Position numbers and translations under genes: made by a program. From the NCBI GenBank assembly GCA_026874595.1, contig CM049318.1, forward strand, positions 40,259,956-40,323,955: 64,000 nt of DNA, written 5' to 3'. Source of the stretch: Sipunculus nudus. Taxonomy: Eukaryota; Annelida; Sipuncula; Golfingiida; Sipunculidae. Shown here in pieces: positions 59,101 through 64,000 of this stretch (within the stretch, counting starts at the first letter, position 1; each line of letters opens with the position of its first letter). The notes beneath the pieces are model-generated. The model saw only the letters and a list, made by a program, of their open reading frames with translations, ran no database searches and was not told the DNA's origin.

Positions 59101-62100
59101 CAGTAATCAGTTCATGGGTAACTCTCGCTTAAACTTCTTACCCAACGGTTATACACTGCAATGGTTCCACATCGCTTTCAATTTAACTGCTGCCTTTTTT
59201 AGTGAATTTTGTGGTGTTTCCCCACCAGGGCTGACACAAGGCTAAGAATTATATCCAACCCAAAGAGAGCGGGCTGTCGCGCTGGGCAGCCAGCTCCACG
59301 TTTTGAACATACCATACTGTGCTTTCAATGGTTTGATTACAATTCATGGCCCTGTGCCAGTTATAAACCCCGGATACCTTTTAAGATATCAGAGCTACCT
59401 ACCACCCCTCTTAACTATAAGTTAACTGACCCATTAACAAGCTGCCCCTTTGGCAAGTAGTCTGTCCTGGGACAAGGTGCAAAACGTCACATATTCTCTA
59501 GTGCCTGAATAGTCCAGACGTGTGCCCAGCAGCCCACATCATGGGCCGCACTTGGTTCAGTAATTTTGATGTGCAAAAGGCCTGAAAGTTAATCGATTTA
59601 AGAAGAAATCTTTTGATCCGCTGCGATTGTTATAACTTCTTGACCATCACGCTTAACTAATAGGCTGGCAGTATATGTTTTGGCTAAGTAACAACATCCA
59701 TTCTAAATTCGGACAGACCTTTCGGCCATTCGGTGATTAAAAACTTAAACTGCTGTGTTGCTGTATTTTATCTATGGGAAAATCCTACTGCCTTGAGAAA
59801 CACAGCAATGGTTAAAGCGAAGGAGAAATGGAATGACTGGAGTATATTACCACTGCGTAAGAAGAGTAACTCTCGCTTCAGATATAACTCTAAACTTCGC
59901 CCGACACTATTTTACCCAACCTTCTATTTCAATTTTTATACATTATGGCATTGACTATTTTTGCAAGTACGTGGATCTGAGGTTTCGGTCTCGACGACTT
60001 CATCTGTTTTGTGTTGCTATATCAGTGCTCGGACAGGTAGGTACATAGTATTATGCAAATATGTATTTATGTATTTGTGTGTGCGTGTGTATATGTGTAT
60101 GTATGTATGTATCTATGTATGTATGTGTTTGTAATATATATTTACAAATAAGCAGTATTAGAAAACATATTGTTCACCGGGTTGAAATATTAAATTCTTC
60201 AATAAACTAAATATAAACGTTATGTCGTATGCATGGAAACATGTAATTGTCAAATTAATGCTTGTTTCCAAACGAATAAATCGGTCACAAACATAAGCGT
60301 ATGAATCCTCAATAATCCTTTCAATATTTTGTTGCATTGTTACAAATATTTTTCTTGTCTCCAGATTTCCTACATGGGTTTAGCGTTATACGCTCCTGCG
60401 ACTGCTTTAGAGGGAGGTACATATGATTTATCTTTGTTTCATACTCGGGAGGGACTAACAAACATAGGAAACACTTTCACCTTATAAATCAAAGGGAATG
60501 ACTAATTACTATAGTCAAAGAAACGATAGGTACAGTGGAACCCCGCCTTGCGACCACCCCACAATTGCGACTACCCCACAATTACGACGCTTTTCATGGT
60601 CCCGAATAGATGATCAAGGTAACTTTAAATTTCACAAATATGACCACCCCTAAATTGCGACCACTTTGGTCAGTCCCAGGAGTGGTCGTAATTGTAGGGT
60701 TCCACTGTATTTATTTTAAGGCTGGGGGCAGCAGATACCCTTGTACATCCTCTTCATTTACCACACCAAGGCCTTCAACCTTGTGATGAAAAAGCGAGGT
60801 TTAACCCAGATCCTTTGAAAAATCGACTGTCCCAAGAATTTCTCAGCATCATGACTTTCTTCTGTGGGAGGCACAGTGAGCTTTCATGGCTCTATCTCTC
60901 CTCGTTTCGAAGTGGAGTCAAAGGGGCTTTGTCTCAACATATACAATATGTGGCATTTTATTCTAAATTATGTCAGATTCCATAATGAGGTAAATTATAT
61001 TAACCTGCGGAATAGGCACGAAGGAAATCTCATCTCCAACAAATCGATATTGAAACTGACAATCGCAATGAATCGGTGGTTGCCTTCGTTTTTAAGCGGA
61101 GCAAAGCAATTAGGCCGGTTTTGTGTATATGACCGCCTTTTATTCTTTGTCCATTTGCATAGTTCCATTTTGTGTATGGTGACAGGGACATTACCCTTTC
61201 TGTTGTTTTTTTATATCCCTGTGTCAACCAGGCCCGGTGTCTACCACATCTTCGTGTCCTGGGTGTGTAAGCACCCCCTCCTTCCTATAGACTCGTTTGG
61301 GAGTGATACACGGATTTGGGGCACAACCGAATATTTAGGCACACAGAGCGCTCATCTCACGGCTTCCCGGCTGAGATTTGATATTACGAGCTCAAGATCC
61401 GGCTTTGAGTCCTTTGCTCTAACCCTTAACCACAGAAGCCAGTATCCTAATCACAAAGTTGCTGTGTCACGGTTCATCAACGCCACGACCGGATCACAGG
61501 CGTGCTCTAGAACAAAGGCGGCCCCTTGTCAAGTAAACGGCGTCCTTATCTTATAATGATTGTCAATCTTTTGGATTTAAAAATGTGGGTAATTTCAGAT
61601 CACGCCCAAATTTAGTGGATTCTCTCTTGTCTGTAACCATAACCAATACCATTCCAATGAAGTCGGCTCAAAGTTGCTAACAAATAAAATAACCAAGAAT
61701 ACATAATACCTCTTCAAATGACGCTAACACGCATGAGTGTCCACTATGTTTGCAAATGCCCTCCTGGAGTTTCATCACTTACCAGTTTCAGTTACTTAGA
61801 AAGCATGTTTCACTGTGATGATATTAAAAATATAAGCGTCATTAAAACATGTGAGGTATTATACAGCAACTGGCTTCAACCACCGCTGCCCTAATTAACT
61901 GCTGCTGATGTTTCTTACAGCCACTGGATTCCCGGTGTGGGGGAGCATTCTGATCGCCGGGGTAGTTACTACATTGTACACATCACTGGTAGGTGAGAAG
62001 TACAAAAACAAATACTTGTCAAATATGTTACATGTTTTTTTCACAGAGGTTTAAAATTCGGCATGATAGTAATTTTTTTTTAATATAAACTTTTTCCAAG

Positions 62101-63671
62101 AGAGACAGTTATAACTTAAGCTTAAAAGATTATTCAATAAATGTTTTTCATTGTAATTATATGCTTAGGGTGGAATCAAGGCGGTGGTCTGGACTGATGT
62201 GTTTCAAAGTTTCGTTATGATGGGAGGTACTTTGACAGTTCTCATTCTGGTGAGTTTGTCAGAAATAGAAACATTTATATATGCTATTGAGCTGCCATAG
62301 ATGTTACCAAACATGGCGCCAGCGTCTGATGTAACCATATTTTTATCCTCATCGAGATTGCCAGTGCGGTTTTTCATATGGCTTGCCAGGCCACTCTGCA
62401 ATCACGGTGGCCTCTCTTCTTCAGAGGAACAAAAATACCGCTGTAAATAAAAATACACACATAGGTTGCAATAGGACAGCAATTTTCTATCCAGCACTGA
62501 ACCTGCACCTTGATCAATAGTTATGCCGCTTTAGTTTTACCATTTGAACACGGAGACCGTAATTCATTTGTAGGGCGTGCTTTACCTCTGCCATGCTCGA
62601 GGAATCATTATATATCTATCAAGGCGAGCAGATAACCATGTGTTCCTGTGGGCTTTTATACAGTTAACCAGCCCTATTTATTTGTAGTTCTAAGGCAACT
62701 GATCTTTGATTGCATGTTTACATTCTTAAAATCTCGTTTTTATTATATTATTTTTTATTATTATATTAATTATATAATTATTTTGTTAAAAATTATATTT
62801 GTGACAATTTCTTTTTCATTTGTGATTAAATTTTATATCCTACACAAGCTTTTGACATTTTTATAGCGCATATCTATAACTTTTTTTTTTTTTTTTTTGC
62901 TTTTTTTATATGCAAGTCCACCACATGTTTTGAAAGGTTAAACCAACACGTCCGATCAAACCAAAACCCTGAGTCCAAGGGCTATAATATTTTTTCCACC
63001 AAATTCATGTCAGATTTGGTCCAAGTGTCGCATAAACATTTTAAATATGTATTAAAATTGGTTTATTATATTTATATGTGTATGTGGTAATGCATAATAT
63101 GGTCTAAGGAATTATGTGTTATAATTGTTGGTGTTAGTTTAGTGTGTTTGTGTATGTTTACTTACCCATCCATACAATCACATTTTTTATGTACCAATAA
63201 ATTCTTATACAGAGACACATATATAATGTACAAACAGGACAGACTGAAAACAAATAGACAGGTCTGAGCTCATAGCAATTTTATTTAAAAAGTATAAAAT
63301 GGTTTTGATACAATTTTGTGGATGGAAGGGGTAAAAATCAAATTTTGGAAGTATAATCTGAATCATTACGATCTTTTATTTTTTAAATATAATGCTTTAT
63401 CACTGTGTGATTTATTTTGGAACCGCCAGTCTTCTGACTGGCAGGGCTGACCTGTGATCAAGCCGTGAACCGTGTAACTGTACTTATCTAGCACACAAAA
63501 AAGTCTGACCACTATATCCTGTGGAATATTTACGGTCTCTGTCCAGTTCTAGTAAAATATCTGTCCCTTTCTTGTTAATTATTTTCTCCTCAATAAGGGT
63601 ACCACCCGTGTGGGTGGTCTTGGGAGAGTTTGGGAAATCTCAATGGAAGGACAACGGATCAGCTTCTTCGA
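52972..63671 (+). CDS. SLC5 family sodium-coupled monocarboxylate transporter-like gene (5' part, seven exons)
   Basis: Seven exons join with consistent phases: 52972-53112, 58658-58849, 59968-60036, 60365-60416, 61921-61988, 62169-62249 and 63598-63671. They give about 225 residues of an expected 600 or so; the rest lies beyond the window. Marks of the SMCT/SMVT branch of the Na+/solute symporters (LeuT fold, plasma membrane) are IGLYYAFTGGKQRTTKEYL, SAIMVLGTTAEMYTHGTQ, VPLFYPLKLTSVYQ, MGLALYAPATAL, TGFPVWGS, GGIKAVVWTDVFQ and GGLGRVW. The substrate is likely a small carboxylate such as lactate or butyrate, by family; iodide or vitamin transport cannot be excluded. 52972 is the first in-frame ATG after the stop at 52861. 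Confidence 0.9.
53113..53165. other. Start of SLC5 intron 1
   Basis: Donor GTAATA. The intron is about 5.5 kb and consists almost entirely of repeats (entries below). Confidence 0.8.
53155..53570 (-). mobile_element. Pearl-like element (reverse), in SLC5 intron 1
   Basis: TTTAGCTCAGCTGACTGTCA, then GTCCGTCTGGCCGTCCGGCC and a core unit with AGGTCACTGCGACCCATATC and TGTCATGAATCTTGCC. It is the mirrored end of the 36825 type, starting about 40 bases into the intron. Confidence 0.65.
53625..54720 (-). mobile_element. Tandem-core element with AGGTCAAGGTCA half-site repeats
   Basis: Opens with CCCTATAGTAATCACCCTGT and CTGTCTGTCCATCC, the reverse of the 42530-type end. Its units place (AAAGGTCA)AGGTCACA motifs near 53785, 53930, 54075, 54220, 54363 and 54512. 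Spacing is about 145 bp, and flanks alternate between two types (TTCACAAATTAGTTTC versus TTTAAAGATTGTGGATGCA-like), so the higher-order unit is about 290 bp. TCAAGGTCA is the consensus monomer site of ROR/ERR-type nuclear receptors. Function here is unproven. Confidence 0.65.
54744..55610 (-). pseudogene. CR1/L2-like LINE 3' end, in SLC5 intron 1
   Basis: On minus I read YLGAKIDRNLSMHDYI, then after a frameshift near 55450 RRIASIRRFLS and LPAEQVSRLQMVQNNAAF. LLKQLHWLPVKYRIQYKI and IAPKVWNSLPITLRKS follow, then SFKTNLKTYLF. This is the C-terminal region of CR1/L2 polymerases, related to but not the same family as the copy at 12640. The 3' UTR carries TTGGCGCTATATAAACAC and an (ATT)n tail at 54744-54772, interrupted by a (CA)n tract at 54822-54848. 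It is 5'-truncated. Confidence 0.85.
55611..56008 (+). repeat. 41-bp satellite array, left block
   Basis: About ten units of TTGAGGCGTGGCATGCCAGC followed by CTTCCCTGTGCCGTGTTCATA or CTCACGATGCCGTGTTCATA. Two variants tend to alternate, giving an 82-bp higher-order period. Because 41 is not a multiple of three, all frames cycle every 123 bp and can stay open, producing repeat-coded open frames that are not genes. Confidence 0.9.
56009..56716 (+). mobile_element. Solo LTR (56013-56712) with 4-bp target duplication, inserted in the satellite
   Basis: The satellite is broken inside TTCATATTGAGG. ATAT at 56009-56012 is repeated at 56713-56716 and the 700 bp between starts TGTACAGACG and ends CTACGTTACA (TG..CA ends, TGTA/TACA). 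Inside, TCTATAAAAATGGG (56164-56177) fits a TATA box and TTAATAAATAG (56573-56583) a poly(A) signal, in the expected U3-R-U5 order on plus. No internal gag-pol or second LTR is present, so homologous recombination between LTRs is the likely origin. It is probably Ty3/gypsy-like, but the clade is not shown. Confidence 0.75.
56717..57335 (+). repeat. 41-bp satellite array, right block
   Basis: About fifteen further units, same orientation and phase as the left block, with the two variants alternating more regularly. Several units read TGCGGTTTTCATATTCAGGC in place of TGCCGTGTTCATATTGAGGC. Frames at 56716-57210 and 57030-57292 are satellite artefacts. Confidence 0.9.
57336..58019. other. SLC5 intron 1, unassigned
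   Basis: An open frame of 105 codons at 57590-57907 (contains NFPSLLFGYASPLNSPLG) has no recognised domain and sits inside the intron. I do not call it a gene. Confidence 0.4.
58020..58300. repeat. Probable dispersed repeat with GTCGTTTCCCGTCC end
   Basis: TCGCCTCCGCTAGGAGTGTG, then CGTTTCCCGTCCGTGTATTT and ATCATGAACGGATTCTTATG reads like the start of another tandem-core element family, oriented minus. Boundaries are not found. Confidence 0.35.
58408..58500. repeat. (GTAT)n tetranucleotide repeat
   Basis: Imperfect ATGTATGTATGT tract, followed by ATT- and AGT-rich runs to about 58545. Confidence 0.9.
58658..58849 (+). CDS. SLC5-like gene, coding exon 2
   Basis: 192 bases (64 codons), phase 0 at both ends. 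The acceptor is TTTGACACTGTAG and the donor GTAGGT. It encodes helix 2 with SAIMVLGTTAEMYTHGTQ, the unwound substrate and sodium-site region in the family, then helix 3 with FVPLFYPLKLTSVYQ. Confidence 0.95.
58850..59967. other. SLC5 intron 2 with a dispersed repeat at 59460-59800
   Basis: 59590-59800 is related to 32560-32770 in the aquaporin intron, same orientation. Open frames at 59209-59460 and 59733-60048 are mostly non-coding; only the end of the latter overlaps exon 3. Confidence 0.6.
59968..60036 (+). CDS. SLC5-like gene, coding exon 3
   Basis: 23 codons, YVDLRFRSRRLHLFCVAISV then LGQ, between CTATTTTTGCAAG and GTAGGT, phase 0. It matches the Y-L-x-x-R-F segment that follows helix 3 in SLC5 proteins. 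Confidence 0.9.
60060..60135. repeat. (GTAT)n-rich tract
   Basis: Imperfect TATGTATGTATC repeats in SLC5 intron 3. Confidence 0.8.
60365..60416 (+). CDS. SLC5-like gene, coding exon 4
   Basis: ISYMGLALYAPATALEG plus one base, after TTGTCTCCAG and before GTACAT. It ends in phase 1 and encodes the conserved M-G-x-x-L-Y-A-P-A-x-A-L helix. Confidence 0.93.
60531..60709. mobile_element. 175-bp MITE with TA target duplication (pogo/mariner type)
   Basis: TA flanks both ends (60531-60532, 60708-60709). Termini CAGTGGAACCC (60533) and GGGTTCCACTG (60707) are perfect complements, and TGCGACCACCCC/GGTCGYAATTG words recur inside both arms. It lies in SLC5 intron 4, 115 bases after the exon. CAGT start and TA duplication suit pogo/Tc1-mariner mobilisation; no coding. 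Confidence 0.88.
60710..61362. other. SLC5 intron 4, unassigned; part of a 230-codon open frame (60864-61556)
   Basis: The frame starts at a GTG and runs through the SINE to 61556. It shows a hydrophobic stretch (GTLPFLLFFYIPVSTRPG) but no recognised family, and it overlaps a SINE in antisense, so it is probably chance. I do not call a gene. Confidence 0.45.
61363..61450 (-). mobile_element. tRNA-derived SINE (copy 2)
   Basis: The reverse complement reads ACTGGCTTCTGTGGTTAAGG, GGACTCAAAGCCGG and TATCAAATCTCAGCCGG, matching the head of the SINE at 24118 apart from an 8-base insertion before the B-box. Ends are not delimited. Confidence 0.55.
61451..61920. other. SLC5 intron 4, remainder; nothing recognised
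   Basis: Ordinary intronic DNA up to the acceptor GTTTCTTACAG at 61920. Confidence 0.5.
61921..61988 (+). CDS. SLC5-like gene, coding exon 5
   Basis: 68 bases (2 + 22 codons). It completes the split Ala codon, then encodes TGFPVWGSILIAGVVTTLYT then SL, before GTAGGT. It matches the N-x-x-T-G-F/W-G segment and helix 5. Confidence 0.94.
62169..62249 (+). CDS. SLC5-like gene, coding exon 6
   Basis: 27 codons between ATGCTTAG and GTGAGT, phase 0. GGIKAVVWTDVFQSFVMMGG is the strongly conserved GG-x-K-A-V-x-W-T-D-V-x-Q block of SLC5 helix 5/6. Confidence 0.97.
62250..63597. other. SLC5 intron 6; poly-T at 62881-62898, otherwise nothing recognised
   Basis: No element is identified. The frames at 62204-62401 (minus) and 62648-62866 carry no motif. 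Confidence 0.5.
63598..63671 (+). CDS. SLC5-like gene, coding exon 7 (gene continues beyond window)
   Basis: 24 codons plus two bases between CCTCAATAAG and GTAAGT: GTTRVGGLGRVWEISMEGQR then ISFF. It fits the loop after helix 6 (G-G-x-x-x-V-W-x-I-A). It ends in phase 2, so the next exon must lie past 64000. Confidence 0.85.
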
Positions 63672-63746
63672 GTAAGTGAATACTGTCACAATGATTATAT
63701 CAGACTGGTTTCCATCGATAAGCAGATTAGGCACCACTGTGCCTAT

Positions 63747-63790
63747 GACACACACACACACGCACACACACACCCACACACACACACACA
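63747..63790. repeat. (CA)n microsatellite
   Basis: Imperfect CA tract just after exon 7; open frames on both strands here are artefacts. Confidence 0.95.
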
Positions 63791-64000
63791 AATAACGTTT
63801 TATATTTACGCCTTTATTTTACAAAGATCATTTTTGTATCATTTTATCGCCTGAACATTCAATCAAAAAAAAAACATGTGTATTAAGAATGCAACATTTC
63901 CTTTAATTAATCATCGTTCATATGCCGTTTAAATATTTTTAAATGCTTTCATGGATGACAACGTTTCATGTATTACTTCTAGACTTAATAATTAAATAAA

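Overview
The window is eukaryotic and animal. It shows AT-rich DNA, split genes with GT-AG introns, many (TA)n microsatellites, non-LTR and DNA-transposon relics, and tandem-core elements with a (GGAC/ACGG)-rich stretch next to a palindromic end. That last architecture resembles the pearl/Helentron-associated non-autonomous elements known from molluscs. A mollusc is the best guess (inference). Prokaryotic gene logic does not apply, and most short open frames are chance or repeat-driven.

Three host genes are supported. (1) A rhodopsin-class GPCR exon lies on + at about 5689-6735; it has no in-frame start ATG and lacks several hallmark residues. (2) An unorthodox aquaporin (AQP11/12 group) lies on -. 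It is reconstructed from a putative 15-nt first coding exon (46276-46290), a large exon (43438-44071) and a last exon (30655-30899), with a 12.5-kb second intron. The phases join exactly and give 297 residues. (3) A sodium-coupled monocarboxylate transporter-like SLC5 gene lies on +. Seven exons run from 52972 to 63671 with continuous phase, and the gene runs off the right edge.

The rest is mostly mobile and repetitive DNA. From left to right: a minus-strand reverse transcriptase relic (1-470); decayed pearl-like elements (3600-4730, 7137-10690); a pogo/Tigger relic (about 11208-12464); a 5'-truncated CR1/L2-like LINE (about 12640-14027); a Penelope-type tail with a hammerhead-ribozyme-like motif (15806-15853) near a 26-bp inverted repeat; tandem-core elements (19130-20490, 21740-22575, 24560-24985, 25200-26130); and a 3.8-kb composite element whose core is eight units of about 339 bp (33001-36825, inside the aquaporin intron).

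Further right, a 1.7-kb element with 340-400-bp terminal inverted repeats and an 8-9-bp target duplication (46518-48200) sits directly upstream of the putative aquaporin promoter. It is followed by a 290-bp near-identical tandem duplication (50703-51282). SLC5 intron 1 holds nuclear-receptor-like half-site repeats, a second LINE tail, and a 41-bp satellite split by a 700-bp solo LTR with a 4-bp target duplication. SLC5 intron 4 holds a 175-bp TA-flanked MITE and a tRNA-derived SINE related to one at 24118.

All coordinates were read by eye. No alignment or database search was run.
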